Below are positions 8,961-17,594 of a DNA stretch of 33,084 nucleotides, piece by piece. The notes under the pieces were generated by a model. That model was not told the origin of the DNA and ran no database searches. It saw nothing but the letters and a program-made list of their open reading frames with translations. The position numbers and the translations under genes are program-made. Source of the DNA: Acidobacteriota bacterium (lineage in GTDB: Bacteria > Acidobacteriota > Terriglobia > Acidiferrales > UBA7541); NCBI GenBank assembly GCA_003223255.1, contig QHYJ01000102.1, forward strand, positions 33,235 to 66,318, given 5' to 3'. Position 1 is the stretch's first letter; the number at the start of each line of letters is the position of its first letter.

Positions 8961-9000
8961 TGATCCGGGTTCCGTGGCCCGTATTCCGTGATCCATGACA
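8961..9000. repeat. Degenerate CCGTG-type tandem repeat
   Basis: The stretch after the lhgO stop is made of degenerate 7-8-bp units (TTCCGTG, GCCCGTA, TTCCGTG, ATCC). The same kind of array occurs at 23748-23771. The two arrays share ATCC/CCGTG words but are not identical. Confidence 0.55.
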
Positions 9001-9055
9001 CTTGATTGTTGGGCTCCTGATTGGCGACCGGTTACCCGCCAGAATCTAGGGCACT

Positions 9056-9081
9056 TGTAGGGGCGCGGCATGCTGCGCCCC
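9056..9081. repeat. REP-like palindrome (type 1), intergenic
   Basis: TGTAG is followed by GGGGCGC, an 8-nt centre containing the palindrome GCATGC, and GCGCCCC. It is nearly identical to the copies inside prmC (3022-3047) and purL (28323-28347). It lies between the convergent ends of lhgO and tyrS. Confidence 0.75.
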
Positions 9082-9113
9082 GATTGAGGATGGTCTTGCC
9101 AAGTCTAGGGAGC

Positions 9114-10346
9114 CTACTCAACGACGATGCGAACGAATTTCTTTTTCCCCGCGCGAAGAAGGAAACTTGCCGGCTTGCTGAGGTCAATGTCTTTCCGCGG
9201 GTCGTCGACGATCGCGCCATCAATCTCGACGGCTTTCTGCTTGATCAATCGTTCGGCCTCTGTTTTTGAAGGCGCGAGTTTCAGCTCAACCAGTAGCGCG
9301 GTTAGCTTCTTCGCGGGTCCTTTCGGCAATTTCACGGTTGGCGCTTCTTCCGGCGCTTGCCGTTCACGGAACACACGCTGGAAATGTTCCGCTGCCTTGC
9401 GCGCTGCTTCTTGGCCATGAAAATCGCGGATGACTTCGTCCGCAAGACGCATCTTTGCATCCATGGGATGCAGCTTGCCGCTCGATACCTCCTTTTGCAT
9501 TGAAGCAATCTCTTTTGGCGTGCGGTCCGTCAGCAATTCGTAGTAAGACCACATGAGTTCGTCAGGAATCGACATGAGCTTGCCGAACATTTCCGACGGC
9601 GGCTCGGTAATGCCGACGTAGTTGCCGAGGGATTTAGACATTTTGCGCCGGCCGTCGAGGCCTACAAGAATAGGCATTGTGAGCGCCACTTGCCCGGCTA
9701 GACCGTATTCCCGCTGAATGTCACGGTGTATCAGCAAGTTGAATTTTTGTTCGGAGGCGCCCAGTTCAACATCGGACTTGAGTTCCACAGCGTCGCGTGC
9801 GGTCAGCAAGGGGTAAAGCAGTTCGTGAACGGAAATGGGCTGGTTGTTGGCCAGGCGAGAACGAAAATCCTCGCGCTCCAGCATCCGTGCTAATCGATAA
9901 TGAGAACAAAGCCGAACGACATCCTCGGCGTTCATCTTGCTGAGCCACTCGCTGTTGTAGCGGACCTCGGTTTGGTTGCGGTCGAGAATTTTGAAAACCT
10001 GCTCAAGGTAAGTTTTCGCATTGGCCTCGACTTGCTCGCGCGAAAGCGGCGGGCGCGTTTCCGATACGCCCGTGGGGTCGCCAATCATCGCCGAGAAATC
10101 GCCAATCAGGAAAACGGCGGTGTGGCCCAGGTTCTGAAAATGCTTCAGTTTGCGCAGCACCACGGTGTGCCCGAGATGAAGATCAGGAGCCGTGGGATCC
10201 ACGCCGAGATAAACACGCAGCGGCTTCCCCGTTTTGCGCGACGCTTCGAGCTTTGCAACCAACTCAGGTTCCGGAATGATTTCCACGACGCCTTTTTTGA
10301 TGTAGGCGAGCTGCTCTTCGATGGGTTTGAATTTGTGTTCAGTCAT
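9114..10346 (-). CDS. tyrS: Tyrosyl-tRNA synthetase
   Basis: Class I aminoacyl-tRNA synthetase that charges tRNA-Tyr, 410 aa. The Rossmann-fold signature is HLGH (57-60, the HIGH motif) and the second signature is KMSKS in [17 protein letters not shown]-terminal S4 RNA-binding domain covers about the last 65 residues ([24 protein letters not shown]). The overall pattern fits the TyrZ-like subgroup. The frame runs 10 codons further upstream, but the Met at 10346 (MTEHKF) gives the better N-terminus. purN lies upstream on the same strand, with a REP-like element between them. Confidence 0.95.
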   Translation of the reverse strand: MTEHKFKPIEEQLAYIKKGVVEIIPEPELVAKLEASRKTGKPLRVYLGVDPTAPDLHLGHTVVLRKLKHFQNLGHTAVFLIGDFSAMIGDPTGVSETRPPLSREQVEANAKTYLEQVFKILDRNQTEVRYNSEWLSKMNAEDVVRLCSHYRLARMLEREDFRSRLANNQPISVHELLYPLLTARDAVELKSDVELGASEQKFNLLIHRDIQREYGLAGQVALTMPILVGLDGRRKMSKSLGNYVGITEPPSEMFGKLMSIPDELMWSYYELLTDRTPKEIASMQKEVSSGKLHPMDAKMRLADEVIRDFHGQEAARKAAEHFQRVFRERQAPEEAPTVKLPKGPAKKLTALLVELKLAPSKTEAERLIKQKAVEIDGAIVDDPRKDIDLSKPASFLLRAGKKKFVRIVVE

Positions 10347-10402
10347 CTCAGCTTTTTGTTTTACACCTTGCGTCATGGTTCCCGCTTGGTTTAAGGCCAG
10401 AC

Positions 10403-10428
10403 GTCCGCCTCGGAAGGCGGCCGCTACA
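10403..10428 (-). repeat. REP-like palindrome (type 2) overlapping the purN stop codon
   Basis: On the minus strand the element reads TGTAGCGGCC followed by a CCGCCT/AGGCGG hairpin. Its TGTAG head contains the TAG stop codon of purN (10424-10426). A close copy is at 23896-23923. Confidence 0.7.
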
Positions 10429-11029
10429 ACTGCAGTACGCGGCGGCCGGCAATCTTGTATTTTCCCTCAAGAACGATGCGAACCGCTTCGGAATAAATGC
10501 GATGCTCTTCTTTCAGGATTCTTTCCGAGAGCGAAGCTTCCGTGTCGTCGTCTTTCACCGGAACGACGGCCTGCACGATGATGGGGCCCGCGTCGAGGTT
10601 TTCGTCCACGAAATGCACGGTGCAGCCGGCGAATTTCACCCCGTATTCCAGCGCCTGGCGTTGCGATTCGAGGCCCGGAAACGACGGCAGCAGCGAAGGA
10701 TGAATATTCAAGATGCGATTCGGAAACTTGGCCACGAAATAGGGCGAGAGCAGGCGCATGTAGCCGGCAAGGCAAATCAAGTCGACTTTGTGCTCGTCGA
10801 GAACGGCCCCAACCTGACGGTCGTAGACTTCGCGCTCCAACCCTTTAGAGGGAATCACGCGCGTGGCGATGCCACGCGCTTTGGCGCGATCGATTCCCGG
10901 AGCACCTCCGCGATTGCTGATGACAATGGCGATTTCCGCGTTCGGGATGCGGCCCGCAGCCACGGATTCCGCCAAAGCTTCAAAGTTCGTGCCGCGGCCG
11001 CTCAAGAGCACGCCAATGCGCTTGGTCAT
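10424..11029 (-). CDS. purN: Phosphoribosylglycinamide formyltransferase 1
   Basis: Transfers a formyl group from 10-formyl-tetrahydrofolate to GAR, the third step of de novo purine synthesis. 201 aa, a normal length. Visible signatures are the N-terminal [12 protein letters not shown], the catalytic [12 protein letters not shown] (Asn and His), and [13 protein letters not shown] containing the catalytic Asp region. The last codon pair and stop (Leu, TAG) lie in a REP-like element, so the C-terminus may have been reset by its insertion; the final residues RRVLQL are still plausible. The other purine genes of the window lie about 12 kb away at 22694-29487. Confidence 0.95.
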   Translation of the reverse strand: MTKRIGVLLSGRGTNFEALAESVAAGRIPNAEIAIVISNRGGAPGIDRAKARGIATRVIPSKGLEREVYDRQVGAVLDEHKVDLICLAGYMRLLSPYFVAKFPNRILNIHPSLLPSFPGLESQRQALEYGVKFAGCTVHFVDENLDAGPIIVQAVVPVKDDDTEASLSERILKEEHRIYSEAVRIVLEGKYKIAGRRVLQL

Positions 11030-11391
11030 AAACGGGAAACGTTAGCACACCCTCGCGTAAGCGCAAAATTCGGAGAAAAATCCTTCAGCACGTATCTGCT
11101 TAGTACGCTCCTCCGGCGACAAATCCGCGCAGCTTTAGCATTGCTGAAACCTAGTTTTAGAATTTCCGGTTTGACATGAACCGCCGCTGCTCCTACGCTC
11201 CGCAGCAGCAATCGAATTTGTTGATGAACAAGATTTGATTGCTTCGTACTTGGGCCAGGTGAAAGACTCCAGCGTTTCTCGGCAAGATTGAAACAACTCC
11301 TCGGGACTTGATCGGCCACAGAAAAGTGGTGTACGCCACGAGCGCGGACGAGTGCGTTCAATTGATCCCAACCAGACCCCGAACCGGAACA
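11030..11391. other. Gene-free stretch upstream of the TonB-receptor remnant
   Basis: 362 bp without a supported gene. Small frames on either strand show no domain. A plus-strand reading of about 36 codons ending near 11290 (with IEFVDEQDLIASYLGQVKD) has protein-like composition but lacks a start and was not called. The region should have held the promoter of the gene whose remnant starts at 11392; no clear -35/-10 pair was found. Confidence 0.45.
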
Positions 11392-11690
11392 ATGCGAAGG
11401 ACAATCGGAACGTGGGTTGCGTTCAGCATTTTCTTGCTCTTCCGCAACCGAGGCATGGGGGCAAACGATCACAGGCGCGATCGTGGGAACCGTTACGGAC
11501 TCCTCGAAGAGCGTGGTCGCTGGGGCAAGAGCAACGGTCAAGAACCTGGAACGCGGTGTGCAGAACAGGACTGAGTCAGGCTCAGAGGGGTTTTACACCG
11601 TTCTCAACCTCCCTCCGGAACACTATTGCGTTACCGTTGAATACCCAGGCTTCAAGAAGAGTGTGGTTCCAGACGTGAGAGTGCAAGCCA
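11392..11690 (+). pseudogene. 5' remnant of a TonB-dependent receptor with carboxypeptidase-regulatory domain
   Basis: The ATG at 11392 opens a signal peptide (MRRTIGTWVAFSIFLLF) in one frame. Near 11440 the meaningful reading moves to the next frame: ATEAWGQTITGAIVGTV, then DSSKSVVAGARATVKN, EGFYTVLNLPPEHY and VEYPGFKKSVVPDVRVQ. This is the N-terminal carboxypeptidase-regulatory-like domain typical of large Oar-like outer-membrane receptors. A loss of one base around 11440 would explain the shift. The similarity ends near 11690, where the sequence becomes the antisense of the neighbouring ABC ATPase gene. About 1,000 residues of barrel expected in this family are absent, so the gene is dead. 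Confidence 0.8.
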
Positions 11691-12492
11691 AAGCGCAGCC
11701 GCAGCAGATAGCCGCCGGGCACAGAGGCTTTCAGCTCGCGAGGAGTCCCCAGCGCAATGACGCGGCCATGATCGATGATGGCCAGGCGCTGGCACAGCGC
11801 GTCCGCCTCTTCCATGTTGTGCGTAGTGAGCAGAATGGTTTTGCCGCTGGCGTTGTATTCGCGAATGATTTCCCAAAGGAGCAAGCGCGTCTGTGGGTCC
11901 AGGCCCGCGCTCGGCTCGTCGAGGAACAGCACCTGCGGATCGTGCATCATGGCGCGCGCGATGGAGTGCCGCTGCATCATGCCGCCGGAGAATCCACGGA
12001 CCATCTGATCGGCGCGGTCCGTCAGCTTGAATCGCTCAAGCAGGGCTTCGGCACGCTTCATCCGCTCGTGATGGGGGAGGCCGAAGTACGCTCCGTGAAA
12101 CGTCAGGATTTCGCGGGCGGTCAAGTTGAAACCGAGATTCAGACGCTGGGCAACCACACCGATCAAGCGTTCACAGCGACCTGTTGCTTCCACACGTCGT
12201 GCTCGCCGAGGAACGCCTGGCCGGAAGTAGGGCGAACACGCGTGGTAAGAATGCCAACCGCCGTGGACTTTCCCGCCCCGTTTGGTCCCAGGAGGCAGAA
12301 GATTTCCCCCGGTTGAATTTCCAGCGAGATTCCGTCCAGGGCGGTGATTTGCGGTTTGCCTGCCTCGGCAGGCTTGGGCGGCTTATTTCTGGTTTTGGGC
12401 GCGCGGAACGAAAAGCCGCCCACGGCCGCGGCGACGGGAGGAGGAGAGGTGTAAACCTTGCGCAATTCGAGTGTACGGATGCCAGCTAGCAT
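11690..12492 (-). pseudogene. ABC transporter ATP-binding protein (DrrA-like), frameshifted and 3'-truncated
   Basis: ATPase subunit of an ABC-2-type exporter. The first frame (12492 down to about 12170) has Walker A GPNGAGKST and runs to HDVWKQQVAV. The reading then continues in another frame with ERLIGVVAQRLNLGFNLTARE, the signature FSGGM, Walker B VLFLDEPSAGLD and the H-loop TTHNMEEAD. One missing base near 12170 explains the break. The 3' end leaves the family after GGYLLRLRFG, at the junction with the receptor remnant. The permease gene that normally follows is missing. If the frameshift were a sequencing error, the protein would still lack its C-terminus and partner. Confidence 0.82.
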
Positions 12493-12618
12493 GGAGGACG
12501 TTCCTCAAGGACACTACGCAGGCGCGGACGAAAAATAACGCCAGGGCGCCTGAATAATAGGCAAAAAACCTTAGCACAGGTGCGGCGAGCCGCAAAATGC
12601 GGTCTTACGTTCGAGGGC

Positions 12619-14015
12619 TCAGTTAGGACGATCCGGCGAAAGGCCAGGCTCCACGGAGGTAGCGGGCTCCAGAGGAGTGAGAAGCGGGCTAGCGGCGCGA
12701 TCGGCAGATTCCGTAGCGGCAGGCGCGGGCCGTGCGGCCCACCGGCGGGACGCCATTCGAACGAGCCAGAGCATGCCCCCAAGGACTAAGAAGAGCATCA
12801 GCCAGCGCAAGAGCATTGCCAGCAGCGTGGCATCGAGGGCCGGTGATTCGAATCGGAATTGCCGCAGAACGCCGCCGCGGTCGAGCATCCAGTGCCAGGC
12901 GGTGTGCGCCACAATCGCGGAAAGAATGATCGTTCCCGTGCGTTCAGCGACCGCGTAGCGGAAGAAAAGCTGTAACACGGGAATGAGCAGAATGAGGACG
13001 AGAAGCTGGCCCAGCTCGACCCCGGCGTTGAACGAAAGCAGAGACGTCAGGAGATGCGTTCCGGCAAACTGCAGCGACTGCCGCAGCGCAAACGAAAAGC
13101 CAAATCCGTGCACCAGCCCGAAGCCAAAGGCTATCATCCAGCGACGCTGTACGCTCCCGGCTCCCACGATATTCTCGAGCGCCATGTAAACAATGGAAGC
13201 TGCGATGAGCACTTCGATCAGTGGCGGGAACCACAAGAAATCCGGTGCAAAATTGTAGGCAGACGCAATCAACGTAGTGGAATGCGCCACGGTAAAGGCA
13301 GTGACGACGGGAATAAGTGCGCGAAGCCGCCGGAAGGGAATCACCAAACAAAAAAGGAAGAGCAGGTGGTCGGTGCCGTCCCAAAATTCAGCGCGGCTTG
13401 GTACCACTGCGGGTCGAGACGAACCAATCCGGGATCGCCGTCGAATTCGAACGCGCGGACTTCACCGCCGGCAGGAACGAAGCGCAGAACCGTGATGACG
13501 CGCAGCCCCAAGCGCCCAAACCGCGGCTGAATCGAAAAACGCGAGCGATCCGACTGAATCGATGTGTCAAACAAAACATCCAGCAAGGTCTGATCCCAAT
13601 ACACATCCGTGGTATCCGTCAGCGCCGGGCCCGTGACGTGGGCGAGGGCGCTTTCATTAGAGCTGAAGGAGAAATCCGACGGCAGAGAGATGCGTGTGGC
13701 AACGACCTGCGGATTCGAAAGAAGCGTATCGCCTTCGTACATTTCAAAAAAGCCCGCAATCCACATCTTCGCCGCACCGGGGAGCAAAGCGCCAGCGCGC
13801 TCGAGATCGAGATAGCCGGGGCCGCGCTGGGGAAAGCTGATGTCGCGCATCGCCTTGAGCGGCACACGCACCAGCAGATGAAGATGCCGGCCTTCGGGCT
13901 TCACAAACATCTGCACGGTGACGTCGTTGGGAATGTCGTGGGCGCGCGCAAAGCACGGCAGAAAGAGAAGCGCCGCGCCCAGGAGCAACGGGTGAATTCG
14001 AAGCATGCGAAACAT
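12619..14015 (-). pseudogene. HupE/UreJ-like membrane protein, frameshifted
   Basis: Two consecutive frames form one protein of the HupE/UreJ_2 family. The first (13341-14015) has a signal peptide and then HDIPNDVTVQMFVKPEGRHL and the extracytoplasmic N-terminal domain, ending at VRLDPQWYQAALNF. The second (12619-13407) carries the membrane part: DGTDHLLFLFCLVIPFRR, several transmembrane helices with HS and HG motifs, and a Pro/Ala-rich tail. At the join (about 13385-13400) the linker expected between QAAL-F and DGTDHLLF is shortened and the frame changes, so a deletion not divisible by three is likely. Function of the family is unclear (metal or small-molecule transport has been proposed). 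It follows the cupin gene by 11 bp. Confidence 0.8.
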
Positions 14016-14026
14016 GGATGTTCTCT

Positions 14027-14620
14027 TTACTTGGCGACGTAGCCTGCCGGCAAAACTTTGTGCGGATCAACGCGCACAACCAAATATACGATTTGGCCGG
14101 AGCTGATTTCGCTGAACCAGTGCGGCGTATTCGGCGGAATGATGACCACGTCGCCCGGCCCGATTTTGCGGCTCACGCCATTTTGGATCGGTCCGCCCCG
14201 TGTGCTGGGGCCGTTGAGGATCGTCACGACCGGATGGTCGGCAGGGAACTCCGACGTATTGTCCATGGAGCCACCGGTGACCAGCGTCGCGTTGCCTTCC
14301 ATCACGTGGTAAACCTCGGTGATCTGGCTGTGCTCGATGCCGCCACCCGCTTGCGCGCCTGACGTTTTGGCACGATGCACCACGCCGACACCAACGTTAT
14401 ATTGGCCATTGATGCTGACCACACGAATGGCCTGATCGCTGATCCGATCCGAAGCCGTCTTCTGCACTAACGATTGAATCTCAGCATTACCGACGTCGGT
14501 TGCCGTTCCACGAGGCAGATGTGGCGCGACGGGACCGGTGCTTTGCGTCTGCGCGCGGAACCGGCCCGGAAGGCTGAGCGCGCATAGGACCGCGACAAGA
14601 CTAAGAATGAATTTCTGCAT
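14027..14620 (-). CDS. Exported cupin-domain protein
   Basis: 197 aa with an N-terminal signal peptide (MQKFILSLVAVLCALSLPG) and one cupin domain. The first cupin motif region includes IEHSQITEVYHVMEG and the second is GPGDVVIIPPNTPHWFSEI. His and Glu residues in these motifs would bind a metal, but not all canonical ligands are evident in the first motif. The middle segment HPVVTILNGPSTRGG is typical of secreted acidobacterial-type cupins of unknown substrate. It sits between the NHL-repeat gene (36 bp upstream) and the HupE-like gene (11 bp downstream), so the three probably formed one transcript. Confidence 0.8.
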   Translation of the reverse strand: MQKFILSLVAVLCALSLPGRFRAQTQSTGPVAPHLPRGTATDVGNAEIQSLVQKTASDRISDQAIRVVSINGQYNVGVGVVHRAKTSGAQAGGGIEHSQITEVYHVMEGNATLVTGGSMDNTSEFPADHPVVTILNGPSTRGGPIQNGVSRKIGPGDVVIIPPNTPHWFSEISSGQIVYLVVRVDPHKVLPAGYVAK

Positions 14621-14656
14621 GACTCCTCCCCGCGAAGATGAATCTGCGGCGCAACA

Positions 14657-15856
14657 TCATTTGCTCGTCGGCCACACCACGCCCTGGTCTTTCTTGCTGA
14701 CCGGCGCCATTCCTCTGTAGATGAATTTCTGCACCCGCTGCCCACGATAGGTCTCGGTGGTGAAGATATTGCCCTTCGAATCGGTGGCGATGCTGTGCAC
14801 CGCGTAAAACTGCCCGGGCTGGCGCCCGCCGTCGCCGAAGCTGGTCAGGATTTCCAGCGTGTCGCGCAGCAGGATGTAAATTTTCTCGTTCGACCCGTCG
14901 GCAAGAAAAATGTATTTCTGCTGCGGATCTTTCGAGAACGCGATGTCCCACGTCGAGCCGTCGCCGAGGGTTCGCTTCGCAATGAACGTTTCCTTTACGA
15001 ACGTGCCATCTTTTTTGAACACCTGGATGCGGTCGTTGGGGCGATCGCAAACGTACAGCAGGCCGTCGTTGGCCAGCTCCGCGCAGTGCACGGGATTGCG
15101 GAACTGCTGCGCGGGCGGCGAGTCCGGATTGTACGGGCCAAGGTCCGTGTCGTCGGGCTTGTGCCCGTAAGCGCCCCAATGCCGCTTGTATTTCCCGGTC
15201 TCTGCATCAAAAACGATCACGCGATGGTTGCCGTATCCGTCGGCGACGTACAGCTCGTCGGTGACTTTGTCGACAAACATTTTTGCCGGCCCTTTGAGAT
15301 TCTCAGTGTCGTTGCTGCCCTGGCTCATACTGGGATGGCCGATTTGCATCAGCAATTTGCCATCTTGCGTGAATTTCAAAATTTGATTGTCGTGAAAATG
15401 CGAGCGGTCTTTGCCCCGGCCGTTGCCGCCAATCCACACGTTGCCTTTGTAATCGACAGTAATGCCGTGATTTGAATCCGGCCAGTCGTAGCCCTGGCCC
15501 GGGCCGCCCCAGTGGCCGATGAGATTGCCGTCTTCGTCGAACTCGAGCACGGGCGGGGCGGGGACGCAGCATTCCGCAGCGGGCGGATTCGCGGTCGCAT
15601 AGATTTCCATGGGCTCGAAGGTATTCGTGCGGTGCACAATCCAAATGTGGTCCTGTGCATCCACCGACACGCCGACCGACATGCCTTGCACCCAATGGTT
15701 GGGAAGCGGTTTCGGCCACAGGGGATCCACTTCGAAGCGCGGCGCCTGGACTTCGGCGGCTTCGGCCGCTGCTTTTTTCTGGAGCATCACCGAGCCAGCC
15801 GCCAGCGCGGCGAGCAGCGCAAGAAAAATTGCTCCGATATAGAAGTTGCGTTTCAT
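14657..15856 (-). CDS. Membrane-anchored or exported NHL-repeat protein
   Basis: 399 aa. The N-terminus has a hydrophobic segment (about residues 5-25) that works as a signal or anchor. The rest is a six-bladed beta-propeller of NHL type: repeated units such as VLEFDEDGNLIGHWG, ILKFTQDGKLLMQIG, ELYVADGYGNHRVIVFD, LLYVCDRPNDRIQVFKKDG and NIFTTETYRGQRVQKF. The family includes peptidyl-alpha-hydroxyglycine amidating-lyase-like proteins, but no enzymatic activity can be claimed from the propeller alone. First gene of the minus-strand series 15856 to 12619. Confidence 0.85.
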   Translation of the reverse strand: MKRNFYIGAIFLALLAALAAGSVMLQKKAAAEAAEVQAPRFEVDPLWPKPLPNHWVQGMSVGVSVDAQDHIWIVHRTNTFEPMEIYATANPPAAECCVPAPPVLEFDEDGNLIGHWGGPGQGYDWPDSNHGITVDYKGNVWIGGNGRGKDRSHFHDNQILKFTQDGKLLMQIGHPSMSQGSNDTENLKGPAKMFVDKVTDELYVADGYGNHRVIVFDAETGKYKRHWGAYGHKPDDTDLGPYNPDSPPAQQFRNPVHCAELANDGLLYVCDRPNDRIQVFKKDGTFVKETFIAKRTLGDGSTWDIAFSKDPQQKYIFLADGSNEKIYILLRDTLEILTSFGDGGRQPGQFYAVHSIATDSKGNIFTTETYRGQRVQKFIYRGMAPVSKKDQGVVWPTSK

Positions 15857-16102
15857 GTTCTTCTCCCGTGCGTTTCGGGCTCGTGCAATAAAGCTCCAGC
15901 CAAAAACTCACGCCCTCGTCGGCGTTCCGTGTTTCGCGGCGGTTTGGGCCAGGCGGAGATTCTAAATTATTTGTGTGGATTCACAAGCATTTGCTTTGAA
16001 GGAGTAAGGGTTGTAAGGGTTGCTGCCGGATACCTTCAGCGCCGGGTTCGCGCTAGAATGCCTCTTCCTTCTTGAAGCCAATTCGTCCTAGGAGCTGTTG
16101 GA

Positions 16103-17527
16103 ATGAGGAATCGTAGGAGTAGGACTCAGAAATTGGCGCAGCGCGTGGCTGCAGCGGGAATGCTGTCGCTCGTGTTGGCAGGAGCACCGGATTTCGCGCA
16201 ACAAGCCGCGCCTCGCGACCCCGCAGAAGCACCGCCGGGCAAGGCGCAAGGGAAAAGTTTGCCGCGACCAGGCGGCGCAATTGCACGCCAAAGCATCGAT
16301 GAAAAATCGATGCGGACGTTGATCCATGACCTGGTGAGCTGTGGCACGCGCCTCACGCTTTCTTCCTGGACCGATCCTAAGCGCGGGATCGGCTGCGGGC
16401 GGGACTTCGTGCTGGCGCGGCTGAACGAGATTGCCCGGCAATCCGGCGGAAAGCTGCAAATTGCGGTGGACAAGTTCGAGTCCAAGTCGGAGCGCACGGG
16501 GCCCAATGCGGTTCATCTCGAAAACGTGTACGCGATTCTGCCGGGCTCGGATCCCAAGCTCGAGAAGACCGTCTTCATCGTCGTGGGCGACGTGGATTCG
16601 CGGCCCTCGAACGTGATGGATCCCGAAGTGGATGCGCCGGGGGCCGACGACGACGGTTCCGGGACGGCCGTGAGCGTGGAATGCGCGCGGCTGCTGGGCA
16701 AAGCCGCCGCCAGCGGACGCGCGAAGTTTCGCTCCACGCTTCTCTTTGGCGTGCTCTCGGGCGAAGAGCAAGGGCTGCTCGGTGCCTACCGGTTGCTTGA
16801 GTGGACCAAGGAACAGGGATACACGGTCGGTGCGATGCTGGATAACGACATTGTGGGCGCCGATCCTGCGCCGGGCAGCCCCCACCGCGTGCGGGTTTTC
16901 TCTGGAAATGGCGAGGTCGAGGACGCTGAATCCCCGGCGCGCGAACTTGCCCGCGCCATCGAAGAGATTGACGGGCGCAACGCGATTCGCATGATCTTCC
17001 GCCAGGATCGCTACGGCCGCGGCGGCGATCATTTTCCGTTTTACAAAGCGGGCCTGCCCGCCGTGCGCTTCACCGAGCCGCTCGAGGATTACAACCACCA
17101 ACACCAAACGCCGCGCACGGAAAACGGCATCGAGTACGGGGACTTCGAGAAATATCTGAACTACACGTTCATGGGCAATGTGGCGCGGGATAATGCGGAA
17201 GTGTTGCGCCAATTAGCGATGGCTCCCGCCCCGCCCACCAATGCGCGGCTCAAAGGCGCGGTTACGCCGGACGCGAAAGTCTCTTGGGCTGCGGACGAGG
17301 ATCCCGAGCGCGCGGGATTCGAAGTTCTGTGGCGTGAAACGACCGACCCACGCTGGCACGTCTATGAATTTGTGGCGGAATCAGGCGAGGCGGTCTTGAA
17401 CGGTGTTTCCACGGACAATCATTTTTTTGCGGTGCGCTCGGTCGGCAAGAACGGCGCGCGTTCAATCGCGGTTCCAACGGAAATGGAACGCCGCCCGCCG
17501 CCGGGCCCAACAAGAAGTAATCAGTGA
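16103..17527 (+). CDS. Exported M28-family zinc peptidase (one metal ligand changed)
   Basis: 474 aa with a signal peptide (basic MRNRRSRTQK, then AAAGMLSLVLAGAPDFAQQ). The M28 aminopeptidase core has GADDDGSG (bridging Asp), GEEQGLLGA (catalytic Glu pair), DNDIVG (Asp ligand) and a C-terminal RGGDHFPF...YNHQHQ (His). The first ligand motif, usually GHYDSR, reads GDVDSR at 162-167, so Asp163 stands where a zinc-binding His is expected. A fibronectin-type-III-like C-terminal domain follows (about 375-470). ATG 16103 has TAGGAG nine bases upstream. It is followed 67 bp later by the S10 peptidase gene. Activity is uncertain because of the ligand change. Confidence 0.88.
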   Translation: MRNRRSRTQKLAQRVAAAGMLSLVLAGAPDFAQQAAPRDPAEAPPGKAQGKSLPRPGGAIARQSIDEKSMRTLIHDLVSCGTRLTLSSWTDPKRGIGCGRDFVLARLNEIARQSGGKLQIAVDKFESKSERTGPNAVHLENVYAILPGSDPKLEKTVFIVVGDVDSRPSNVMDPEVDAPGADDDGSGTAVSVECARLLGKAAASGRAKFRSTLLFGVLSGEEQGLLGAYRLLEWTKEQGYTVGAMLDNDIVGADPAPGSPHRVRVFSGNGEVEDAESPARELARAIEEIDGRNAIRMIFRQDRYGRGGDHFPFYKAGLPAVRFTEPLEDYNHQHQTPRTENGIEYGDFEKYLNYTFMGNVARDNAEVLRQLAMAPAPPTNARLKGAVTPDAKVSWAADEDPERAGFEVLWRETTDPRWHVYEFVAESGEAVLNGVSTDNHFFAVRSVGKNGARSIAVPTEMERRPPPGPTRSNQ

Positions 17528-17594
17528 AGTGGTCACGGTCGCGGTGGCCTAGTGATTTTCCCCGCGCATTTCGATCCTAGAGGGGAGCATATAG

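Noticed and set aside
11392-12492. Programmed frameshifting in the receptor and ATPase genes
   Set aside because: No slippery heptamer with a downstream structure was seen at either break, and both genes are also truncated, so decay is simpler.
16088-17212. 374-codon minus-strand frame opposite the M28 peptidase
   Set aside because: Repeats of Arg/His/Gly-rich text typical of antisense translation; the plus strand has a clear signal peptide and peptidase motifs.
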